A DNA stretch of 64,000 bases from JABDEZ01 sp965276955 (GTDB lineage Bacteria > Bacteroidota > Bacteroidia > Chitinophagales > Chitinophagaceae), in NCBI GenBank assembly GCA_965276955.1, contig CBDIBP010000011.1, forward strand, positions 1 through 64,000, read 5' to 3'. The notes under the pieces were generated by a model that did not search any database, had not been told where the DNA came from, and worked only from the letters and a program-made list of their open reading frames with translations. This document shows positions 18,099 to 25,831 of the stretch, in pieces; the first letter of the stretch is position 1, and each line of letters opens with the position of its first letter. Position numbers and translations under genes: made by a program.

Positions 18099-20138
18099 AT
18101 GCATAAAGGATACATGTCAGTATTGGCCGTTCTGGCCCTGATGTCTGTTGTCGCGTGTAAGAAAAATACCACGGGTACCATTTCATCAAAAATAGCCCCT
18201 GATGGCTTTAACTTCAGCACATCGAGAAAGGTAAGCGTGCAGGTAAAACTGCTGACCAACGATGACCAGCCAATAAAAGGTGTACCCGTTAGCTTCTACA
18301 CCACTTCTTATGCCAGCAACCAAACTGCATTGCTGAAACTGGTGAGCGATGCCAATGGTAATGTGACCGGTAGTATGGATCTGCCATCTTATATAGATAC
18401 GCTGTATGTAGACCCTGCTTATGTGGGGCTAATGCGCTATGCAAAAACGTTCATATCCGGCAATAATATAAGCGGCACTATAGGCGGCTCAAATGGGTAT
18501 GGCGGTAACGTGGTAGCGTACTTTGCAAAACCACTGCAAAAGTTGGAGGGTAGTCTTTTTAAAACGACCGGTACCACACAATATAAATACCCGGGCTCTT
18601 ATAACTTCCTGAACGGCAGGCCCAACTACCTGGAAAGTACGAACGATGTTATTTCCAGTACCCTGCTTAGTAATGTGAACGCTTCACTCCCAGAAGGTGT
18701 TGCGCTCCCCACCTCTCATCCTTCCTATCTATCTTCATCGGCAACTACCGACCTCTATATTACAGCGCTTTCAGACGTTTGGGTCACCTTCGTTTCCGAG
18801 GGTGCCGGTAATCTTAATTCGTTAGGATATTATTATTATCCTACAGGCAATCCACCCGCTTCAGCAGCAAATATCGATACCATATACCATATCTTCCCAA
18901 ATGCCAGTGCACAGGGTAGTGGTGGTGGACTTATATCGGGCAATAAGGTGAAAATAGGCCGTTTCCAGCCGGGCTATACTATTGGTTTTGTATTGTTCTC
19001 TAATGGCTGGTCACTTGGCGGAGTGAACACCAGTGCCACCAAATTTTATTCAGATGATGCTTACAATCCCGAAACAAATGCCAGCCTGCAGCGTCATGCC
19101 GTCTTATTGAATTACGCGGCGTCAAACCTCTTCCTGATAGGTTTCGAAGACCTGAATCGCCAGACAGGTGGCAGCGATAATGATTTTAATGATCTCGTAT
19201 TTTATTGTACGTCCAATCCTGTCACTGCAATTTCCACAGGCGGTGTACAGCCTATAGATGTACCAACAGACAGCGATGGTGATGGTGTGTCGGATGTGTT
19301 CGATCAGTTCCCTAACGATGCTACAAGAGCTTATATCAACTATGCACCTGCACAAGGTATATGGGGCACACTGGCATTTGAGGACCTGTGGCCCAAGACA
19401 GGCGACTATGATATGAACGACCTTGTGGTGAATTATAACTACGCTTATATATCAAATGCGGCGAACAATATAGTAGAGATGAAGTGTTCATATGCCGTGC
19501 AGGCTGCAGGCGCTACCTATACCAATGGTTTTGGTGTGCAATTTCCTTTTGCTCCGTCGGTAGTAAGAAGCGTTACCGGCCAGAAGCTCACCAACAACTA
19601 TATCACCACATCTGCCAATGGTACGGAAGCTGGTCAGACCTATGCCGTTATTGTGCCTTTTGATAATTCACTTGACCTGATACATAACGTTGGTAATGCC
19701 AGCTTTATCAATACACTTCCCGCATCTCCGAAAATAACCGGCGATACTGCTGTGGTAGATATCCTGTTCAGTAGTCCGCAGACCTCTGCTGCGGTAGGCA
19801 CGATGCCATATAATCCATTCGTCATCAGCCAGATGCACAGGACCACAGAGATACACCTGGCCGGCAACGCACCCACCGACAAAGCTGATAAAAGTTTGTT
19901 TGGCACTGGTAATGACAACTCAAGTGTGAGTTCCGGTCGCTACTACCTGTCAGCTGCCAACTGGCCATGGGGTATCAACTTTGCACAGGGGTTCAACTAT
20001 CCTGTGGAACAAACTGCCATCAATACAGCATACCCACACTTCCTGGACTGGGCTCAAAGTGGTGGTACAAACTATGCCGACTGGTATAGCAATACAGGGA
20101 CGGGATATAGAACAACCAGCCTGATATACAATAAATAA
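18099..20138 (+). CDS. LruC domain-containing lipoprotein
   Basis: The 679-residue product has a lipoprotein signal (MSVLAVLALMSVVAC, starting at residue 6; the ATG at 18099 or at 18114 may be used). An N-terminal carboxypeptidase-regulatory-like segment (about 40-150) is followed by a DUF4114-like segment ending FEDLNRQTGGSDNDFNDLVF, then a calcium-binding thrombospondin type 3-like loop (DSDGDGVSDVFDQFPNDA) and a C-terminal LruC domain (FEDLWPKTGDYDMNDLVV onward). LruC-domain proteins are large surface or exported proteins first named in Leptospira; their function is unknown. Two similar acidic FEDL...D-x-NDLV motifs suggest a repeated calcium-binding fold. Confidence 0.85.
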   Translation: MHKGYMSVLAVLALMSVVACKKNTTGTISSKIAPDGFNFSTSRKVSVQVKLLTNDDQPIKGVPVSFYTTSYASNQTALLKLVSDANGNVTGSMDLPSYIDTLYVDPAYVGLMRYAKTFISGNNISGTIGGSNGYGGNVVAYFAKPLQKLEGSLFKTTGTTQYKYPGSYNFLNGRPNYLESTNDVISSTLLSNVNASLPEGVALPTSHPSYLSSSATTDLYITALSDVWVTFVSEGAGNLNSLGYYYYPTGNPPASAANIDTIYHIFPNASAQGSGGGLISGNKVKIGRFQPGYTIGFVLFSNGWSLGGVNTSATKFYSDDAYNPETNASLQRHAVLLNYAASNLFLIGFEDLNRQTGGSDNDFNDLVFYCTSNPVTAISTGGVQPIDVPTDSDGDGVSDVFDQFPNDATRAYINYAPAQGIWGTLAFEDLWPKTGDYDMNDLVVNYNYAYISNAANNIVEMKCSYAVQAAGATYTNGFGVQFPFAPSVVRSVTGQKLTNNYITTSANGTEAGQTYAVIVPFDNSLDLIHNVGNASFINTLPASPKITGDTAVVDILFSSPQTSAAVGTMPYNPFVISQMHRTTEIHLAGNAPTDKADKSLFGTGNDNSSVSSGRYYLSAANWPWGINFAQGFNYPVEQTAINTAYPHFLDWAQSGGTNYADWYSNTGTGYRTTSLIYNK

Positions 20139-20166
20139 ATGCAAACAGTTACATAGGAATATATAA

Positions 20167-20200
20167 AAAAAGAGAGGCGTATAGCCTCTCTTTTTACTTC
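20167..20200. terminator. Bidirectional terminator between LruC gene and convergent gene
   Basis: The 12-bp arms AAAAAGAGAGGC (20167-20178) and GCCTCTCTTTTT (20184-20195) flank a 5-base loop. Confidence 0.85.
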
Positions 20201-20216
20201 TTAAAATTGCTATTTA

Positions 20217-20819
20217 TCATTCGATGTTCTTATTGAAATATTTAGCAAGACCTTTAGCCGCAGTAGCATAAGATTCTTTAAGGCGTTCGCCGCTATCGAA
20301 GTCAAAACCACCAAAAGTGCCGCCGGGGCAGTCTTCGCAAGTAAGTTTAGCTACTACATTAGTAGGGTTGGCCGTTTCTACTATCCAAACTTCCACATCT
20401 ATATACGCATTCTTTCTTGTGATACCAACGTTATAACCAGGTTCTATAAATAAGGTCTTTATGATCATAGTGTATTTCTCGTTAGGGTTGCTGCCCACTT
20501 TCATGGGCTCACTTATCTTATTGAATTCCTGCTCGAAACGTGGTTCAAAACGACTCTTTCTATCTGCCACCCAGTTTGCGGCCCATTTGTCACCCTTTCC
20601 GGCCTCCTTTTCGTTATAGGAGTCTTTCTTTTCTTTTACATATTCACCTTCCGATTTTTTGCCTACATCCAGGTGGCTGTAGTCATATTGTACATTCAAT
20701 TTCGTTATCCCTTTTAAAATGTTGAGGTTGCCGCTCACTTCTTTCACCTTCTCGGCATAGCTAAGTGTGGCCATAAATAATAATGCAACAGTGGTTGCAA
20801 GGAAATAGGTGCGTTTCAT
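20217..20819 (-). CDS. Exported protein of unknown function
   Basis: The 200-residue product begins with a Sec signal peptide (MKRTYFLATTVALLFMATLSYA); an in-frame upstream start at 20852 would add eleven residues. The mature protein is charged, with a Lys/Glu-rich middle and a CEDCPGG pair of cysteines near the C-terminus. The blocks YDYSHLDVGKKSE and TLFIEPGYNVG are characteristic, and I recall similar small secreted proteins in Bacteroidota, but I cannot name the family. It converges with the LruC gene across a shared terminator. Confidence 0.7.
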   Translation of the reverse strand: MKRTYFLATTVALLFMATLSYAEKVKEVSGNLNILKGITKLNVQYDYSHLDVGKKSEGEYVKEKKDSYNEKEAGKGDKWAANWVADRKSRFEPRFEQEFNKISEPMKVGSNPNEKYTMIIKTLFIEPGYNVGITRKNAYIDVEVWIVETANPTNVVAKLTCEDCPGGTFGGFDFDSGERLKESYATAAKGLAKYFNKNIE

Positions 20820-21048
20820 AAAGTGTTTTTTGTAAATGTATGAGCCGCGCATGAATAAAGCAACTCACATGAGAAGAAATAAGTAAAAAAAAGTTAAGTG
20901 ATGCTTACTCATCTTATTGGATACATAGCCGTTGACATTATTTTGCTAAAGCAGAAAAGAGAACATTACTGATGCTAATGGCGCGACTACAAAAATGAAC
21001 ATTTTTATGTGCTATCTTTCTGCTACAGATGGTGCAACTACATAAGAA

Positions 21049-21078
21049 TTGCATTATTTTTATGGCCTTCTATATTTA
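21049..21078 (+). promoter_or_regulatory. Candidate Bacteroidota promoter of the GT-C/TPR gene
   Basis: TTG at 21049-21051 and TATATTTA at 21071-21078 are separated by 19 bp; the start codon is at 21105. Confidence 0.45.
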
Positions 21079-21104
21079 GCACAAGCACTATAAAATATAT
21101 CTAA

Positions 21105-23060
21105 ATGGCTCAAGTAGCATCTTTGCAGGTACAGGAATCGCGTATGTGGAGGACAGTGTTCCTTGTACTTAGCGCTTTTATACTGGTACTCTTACCTTAC
21201 TTGAGCCATAGTTACGGCCAAAACGGAGATGAATGGCTGGAGATCATTTACGGCCAGGATATCTATAACTACTTTTTTCACGGCGACAAACAGGCGCTGA
21301 GCTACGAGAATAAAAGCTTGCAATTCAAAGGTATGGAGCTGTACGGTGGCCTTTTTGATTATTATACAGAGATATTGCACCACTGGTTCCCCAATATATT
21401 CATACTGGACCTGAAGCATTTTTGTAATGCAGTAATAGGGGCTGTAATGATGATATTTACGGGCCTCTTCACATTCCGCATCAGTAAAAAATGGTCAGTT
21501 GCTGTTGTTGCACTTTTATTCATTTTCCTCTCGCCACGCTTGTTTGGCGAGAGTATGAACAACCCTAAGGATATACCCCATGCATGTGGTTTCATCATAG
21601 CCATGTATGGCTTAATGGCGCTGCTGCAAGACTTCCCTAACAAGGTCTGGAAGCACGCTATCATACTTGGCATTGGGTTTGGGCTGGCGTTCGGCTCGCG
21701 CCCTGCAGGAGGATTGCTGCTGGGTTCTTACATTGTATTATTTACTGCGCTGTATTATTTTCTGAATAAAGACTTCAGGGCGGTCTTGAAGGCTGATAAT
21801 GCTAAGTTGCTTAAAAAGCTGCTGCTGGCCATGGTCTCCGTGCTACTTGGTGGCTATATCATAGGCCTGTCAGCATGGCCATTTGGATTTGAAGCACCTA
21901 TATCGCACTCGCTGGAGTCGCTGAGAGGGATGACCAATATCGACATCGTACTGCGTGTATTATTTGAGGGGTCTTTCCACTATAATAACCATATGCCGTG
22001 GTATTATGAGTTCAAATGGATCATGATATCGAACCCTATAATAGTATTGTTAGGAGTGGCACTCTTTGTGGTGCTGATATTAAGAGCTAAGAAGCAGTAT
22101 GGCCTGTATCCAGTTATAGTAGTGGTGTATGCAGCTTTGTTCCCACTGCTATATATGATATACAAACACTCCAGCATGCACGATACCTGGCGCCACGTGT
22201 TTTTTGTATATGTGTACTGGGTAGTGGCAGCAGCATTGGGCTGGGACCTGCTAACAGGTTTTATAGCCAATACAAAACTGAAATGGATACCCGTTGCAAT
22301 AGCTATAGTAGGGCTACTGCCATCAGTGATATGGATATTTAAAAGCCACCCGAACGAGTATGTATACTTTAATGAACTGGAAGGCGGGGTGAAAGGTGCT
22401 TTCGGTTATTATGACCTTGACTATTACCAGAATACCAACAGGCAGGCCGCAGAGTGGATACTTAAAAATGTGAAACCTATACCCGGCAGAAAGGTAATAG
22501 TGCTATCGAACATGCTGGGTTTTGATAAGTATTTTGCAAAAGATACAGCATGGTTGGGCGCGGGGTATGGTAGATATTACGAAAGAAGCCAGAGCAATTG
22601 GGACTATTATGTGGACTATCCACGGTTCATATCTGCAGAACAGATGCAGAACGGACACTGGCCCCCTGCAAATGTAGTGAAGGCATTTACGGTAGATGGT
22701 GTGCCATTGAGCGTTATTATAAAGAGGACCAATTGGGACGGCATAGCAGCGCACGAAGCCATGCAGAAAAAAGACATTCCGCTTGCCATACAGAAGTATG
22801 CCTCCTACATAAAAAGCGATAGTACTGATGAGATAGTATATGCTAACTATGCTATAGTATTGGGGGGAGCAGGACAGGTGGACCAGGCTATAAGTTCACT
22901 AAACAGGGCTATAGAACTCGATCCATCTCAAGCACAGTTCTATGATCTGTTATCCCAGATGTATAAGGCGAAAGGCGATACAGCAAATGCCTATAAAGCC
23001 TATAGTACCATGCAGGAACTGAACGCACGCGAACAGGAAGCCCAAGACCCGCAACAATAG
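21105..23060 (+). CDS. GT-C-fold membrane glycosyltransferase-like protein with C-terminal TPR
   Basis: The 651-residue protein has about ten membrane helices (residues about 15-420) and an early NGDEW acidic loop after the first helix, where GT39/ArnT-type enzymes carry their catalytic aspartate. A conserved SPRLFGESMNNPKDIPHA loop follows. Residues about 430-540 form a periplasmic domain and about 545-640 hold two TPR units (MQKKDIPLAIQKYASYIKS, AISSLNRAIELDPSQ). The likely role is transfer of a sugar from a polyprenyl-phosphate donor in the periplasm. Substrate is unknown. The TPR fusion is the less common feature. Confidence 0.7.
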   Translation: MAQVASLQVQESRMWRTVFLVLSAFILVLLPYLSHSYGQNGDEWLEIIYGQDIYNYFFHGDKQALSYENKSLQFKGMELYGGLFDYYTEILHHWFPNIFILDLKHFCNAVIGAVMMIFTGLFTFRISKKWSVAVVALLFIFLSPRLFGESMNNPKDIPHACGFIIAMYGLMALLQDFPNKVWKHAIILGIGFGLAFGSRPAGGLLLGSYIVLFTALYYFLNKDFRAVLKADNAKLLKKLLLAMVSVLLGGYIIGLSAWPFGFEAPISHSLESLRGMTNIDIVLRVLFEGSFHYNNHMPWYYEFKWIMISNPIIVLLGVALFVVLILRAKKQYGLYPVIVVVYAALFPLLYMIYKHSSMHDTWRHVFFVYVYWVVAAALGWDLLTGFIANTKLKWIPVAIAIVGLLPSVIWIFKSHPNEYVYFNELEGGVKGAFGYYDLDYYQNTNRQAAEWILKNVKPIPGRKVIVLSNMLGFDKYFAKDTAWLGAGYGRYYERSQSNWDYYVDYPRFISAEQMQNGHWPPANVVKAFTVDGVPLSVIIKRTNWDGIAAHEAMQKKDIPLAIQKYASYIKSDSTDEIVYANYAIVLGGAGQVDQAISSLNRAIELDPSQAQFYDLLSQMYKAKGDTANAYKAYSTMQELNAREQEAQDPQQ

Positions 23061-23078
23061 GGAATAGTAAAAGGATAC

Positions 23079-23267
23079 TTAAGGGGTAACCGCCACCTGT
23101 GGGTAAGCTGTACTGTTTGAATAAACAGGAATGGAATGAGTAAAACGAGTATCTGTACCCTTATTGGTCTCTAACATGAGCGTGATGATACCCGCATAGA
23201 AGCAGACCAAGGTGATCATAAGCCAGATAGGGTTCTTCGTATTCCTTTTAGGTAAACAATAATACAT
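23079..23267 (-). CDS. Possible small single-pass membrane protein
   Basis: From the ATG at 23267 this frame gives 62 residues with a basic start (MYYCLPKRNTKNP), one convincing hydrophobic segment (IWLMITLVCFYAGIITLML) and a polar tail. A longer frame from 23327 exists but starts poorly. It fills the 358-bp gap between the GT-C gene and the MauE gene. Positive-inside topology supports it, but it could be chance. Function is unknown. Confidence 0.4.
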   Translation of the reverse strand: MYYCLPKRNTKNPIWLMITLVCFYAGIITLMLETNKGTDTRFTHSIPVYSNSTAYPQVAVTP

Positions 23268-23418
23268 CCGCGTTACAATTGCATGTTCACAATAGGTACA
23301 AGTAAAGTGTATCAACAACCAAGCCAAATTAGATACCTACTTCAGCTTTACTATTATACTATTTCTTATAAAGTTAACGCAGGAATGGGTTAAATATTAT
23401 GGAGTTGTTAAAATATTC

Positions 23419-24339
23419 TTACTTTTTCAACCAATCTTCTACTTGTTGCTGGCTAAGGGTTACATAGTTGCTTTTGGCAACAACAGTGTCGTTGCTTACA
23501 AAGTATATCGCTGGCCAGCTGGTGCCAGCAAGTTTAATGAAAGGGTCCTGAGCTAAACGTGTATAAGGGATGTTCTTAGCTTGTGTCTTCTCCCAAAAAT
23601 GTGTAAGGTCGCGTGTGCCACCTATCACAAAGAAGAGTGGAAGAGTAGTGTCGTTCAGCTTCATGAGGTGCATCTTGTAGGCTGCCATCTGGCAATGTGG
23701 GCAGGTGGAACTGAGAAAAGCGATAATATGTTTGCCTTTCTGCAGGTCTACAGCAGGGGTATCTTTCTTATCCGGAGCGTACAGGCTGGAGAGGTCTACT
23801 TTATAGCTGTTCTTCTGCAGCCACTGGGGCTCATTACCCGGTATGGCAAAAATGAAGAACGGGAGTGCCACCAGCATTACTAATATGCTTACTGTAATAG
23901 CATTATACCTTTTGAACTGCCAGCCTTTCTGGTACAAATGTAGCAGAGTAATGCCTGCTATCAGCAATACATTTTTGATGAGTGAGGCACTTGGGCTCAT
24001 CCATATATCGTCGCCGAAGCAGCCGCAGTTGATATTATTGCCCTTTGTGGCCCATAAGTAGGCCAGGTATATGCTGAATACTACAAGCAACAACAGCGCT
24101 ACCTTTAGTACCCACTTGCCCTTGCCATAGAAATGAGTGGCTATCAGTAACCCCAGCGCGGCCTCGAACCCAATAAAAAAACGGGCAGCCATTGCAGCAA
24201 GTACCCAGGGCAGGTGCAGCGTATCCACCATAGTATACTCGAACCGCTGTATAGGGTACAGCTTGGTATAGGCAGAGTAGAGGAATACTGCGCCAATGAT
24301 GATAGAGAGCAGAACGAGAAGGATATTTTTTGTGCGCAT
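23419..24339 (-). CDS. MauE/DoxX-type membrane protein fused to a thioredoxin-like domain
   Basis: The 306-residue protein has four membrane helices in the first 135 residues in the style of MauE/DoxX proteins, including YSAYTKLYP and a conserved CGCFGDD loop (cysteines 105 and 107). A fifth helix (about 147-166) leads to a periplasmic thioredoxin-like domain with a CPHC active site (C213, C216) in FLSSTCPHC and a cis-proline segment GTSWPAIYFV. Such fusions are thought to move reducing or oxidising equivalents across the membrane to envelope proteins, like VKOR or CcdA systems. No dedicated partner is adjacent, though the cysteine-rich lipoprotein next door is a plausible client. Confidence 0.8.
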   Translation of the reverse strand: MRTKNILLVLLSIIIGAVFLYSAYTKLYPIQRFEYTMVDTLHLPWVLAAMAARFFIGFEAALGLLIATHFYGKGKWVLKVALLLLVVFSIYLAYLWATKGNNINCGCFGDDIWMSPSASLIKNVLLIAGITLLHLYQKGWQFKRYNAITVSILVMLVALPFFIFAIPGNEPQWLQKNSYKVDLSSLYAPDKKDTPAVDLQKGKHIIAFLSSTCPHCQMAAYKMHLMKLNDTTLPLFFVIGGTRDLTHFWEKTQAKNIPYTRLAQDPFIKLAGTSWPAIYFVSNDTVVAKSNYVTLSQQQVEDWLKK

Positions 24340-24523
24340 GGGTCAGCGAAGATAGATAGGAAAGTAAAAATAGGATTTTAGTCTTACTATTATCTCCTGG
24401 TTTTAAAAGCAGCACTTACTCTGGTGTATCTGTGCATGTAAAAGAGAACGAACCTTTGATAGCTGCGTAAGAAACGGAAGCAATGATTAAGTGCCGTAAG
24501 CAATGCCAAAGACATCCACTATA

Positions 24524-24549
24524 TAAAAAAAGGGCCCGTTAGGCCCTTT
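24524..24549 (-). terminator. Terminator of the small lipoprotein gene
   Basis: The arms AAAGGGCC (24529-24536) and GGCCCTTT (24542-24549) enclose 5 bases, and seven T follow on the minus strand. Confidence 0.75.
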
Positions 24550-24576
24550 ATAAAGAATAAAGTTGATACTTTAAAA

Positions 24577-24816
24577 CTACTGGAGTTTGCAGCTGAAACC
24601 GCCACCCAGTGTTGTAGTTGATTGATTGCATGCTGAGGTTGCAACGCTCTTCTTTTGATTGTTTATCGGAATAGTATCGTACGTTGTAGTTCCACCACTT
24701 GTAGATGAGCAAACACAGTTGTAGTTACCGACAGGATCGCTGCTACTTTTTTTACATGCAACAAATGACAGTGCACCGAACATTGCGATTACTGCGAGGG
24801 GAATAAGCTTTTTCAT
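24577..24816 (-). CDS. Small cysteine-rich lipoprotein
   Basis: The 79-residue product begins MKKLIPLAVIAMFGALSFVAC, a lipoprotein signal with the lipidated cysteine near residue 21; an upstream in-frame start at 24837 would add seven residues. The mature chain is only about 59 residues, Ser/Thr-rich, with four further cysteines (NCVCSS, SACNQ, FSCKLQ) that could form two disulfides. No family is recognised. It lies just upstream, in the same orientation, of the MauE-thioredoxin gene and has its own terminator. Confidence 0.65.
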   Translation of the reverse strand: MKKLIPLAVIAMFGALSFVACKKSSSDPVGNYNCVCSSTSGGTTTYDTIPINNQKKSVATSACNQSTTTLGGGFSCKLQ

Positions 24817-24918
24817 AGGTTTTTGTTTGTGAGCCATAAAAATAATAGCAGAAATCTAATAAACAAACATTTGTAAATATTTTTTTAATAGAAGTTTCGA
24901 GCCAATAGAAAATAATAT

Positions 24919-25440
24919 TTACTTGCTGATAATGAAGGCAAAATGCTTTAACTCGATCAAGGTGTCTATTGCCCCATTTACCATTATTGCATCAGGCGCC
25001 ACATACATCTCCGTTCCCTGCAGCCAATAGCCTGATATACCAGTAATGTGTCTTTGCCGTAAGCGCATGCACGTTATATGTTTTATTTTTTGACGGTATC
25101 GTGATGCTTATGTCAAAGGTATCTTCGATAGAAGCGAATTAAGTGGCGGTATTGACGAATGCAAAAGTAGAGTCGTATCTATAAATGATGCCATTTTGAA
25201 GTATTGGGCGACTTATTTCTGTATCTGTTGAAATGACTGAATTGAAATGGTTATCAGGTGTATATGTCTTGATAATTATTGTGTCCAGATCATTTAAGTT
25301 AAATCCGCTAAATATATACCGCTACCCATTCTGAATTTTTGTTGTATGCAAGTTTCTTCTTTTTGTTTGCATGCAAAACAAAAAGAAGAAATGTATATCA
25401 GTAGCGTAAATGTCCTTATATTAAACCTTTTCTGTAGCAT
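24919..25440 (-). pseudogene. Decayed lipoprotein gene
   Basis: On the minus strand an ATG at 25440 opens a lipoprotein-like start (MLQKRFNIRTFTLLIY, then SSFCFACKQKEE with lipidated Cys). The frame breaks near residue 40; a second frame continues with NLNDLDTIIIKTYTPDNHF and RPILQNGIIYRYDSTFAF, is interrupted by an in-frame TAA, goes on with FDISITIPSKNKTYNV, and a third frame finishes YWLQGTEMYVAPDAIMVNG to a TAA at 24919-24921. At least two frameshifts and one nonsense codon are needed, so the gene is dead. The reconstructed product would be about 170 residues, comparable to small Bacteroidota lipoproteins of unknown function. Confidence 0.7.
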
Positions 25441-25661
25441 AGAATAGTGGGTCGGTTAAAGTGGTAATCATATTATTTATGAATCTACAAAATATTAATT
25501 CTATATATTGGACTTTCGTTTTAACAGATAGGTGCTATATTTTTGCTTTTTAAATGTAGTTGTTGATCACATTTTAAAATACCTTGGATTAGATGTTACA
25601 ATAAAATAAATTTCAGTTATTTCGGTATAAATTTTGCCATTATTGAAAAATTGGAATATTT

Positions 25662-25692
25662 TTTGATTATTAGTAGACTCTTCTTATATTTG
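25662..25692 (+). promoter_or_regulatory. Candidate rpoB promoter
   Basis: TTTG at 25662-25665 (TTG 25663-25665) and TATATTTG at 25685-25692 are 19 bp apart and match the Bacteroidota consensus well. The leader to the rpoB start at 25832 would be about 130 bases. The 320 bp before it (25441-25761) are AT-rich and otherwise featureless. Confidence 0.6.
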
Positions 25693-25831
25693 CCATCCAT
25701 TTTCCGGTAGCTTGTACGTGCACAAATTGTTTTTGATCGTATTTTGTTAATATAATTTATTGCCTGTGCTGAAAGGTCATGCCTTTCGGGACGGGTTATT
25801 TTTGTTCGTTAAAAAGTGTTTTTCTTATACT

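Noticed and set aside
24340..24576. tRNA or small RNA gene in the gap before the small lipoprotein
   Set aside because: No cloverleaf or promoter was seen by eye; only a terminator hairpin.
25760..25831. N-terminal extension of rpoB from a GTG
   Set aside because: The 24 extra residues do not fit RpoB; the ATG at 25832 gives the family start.
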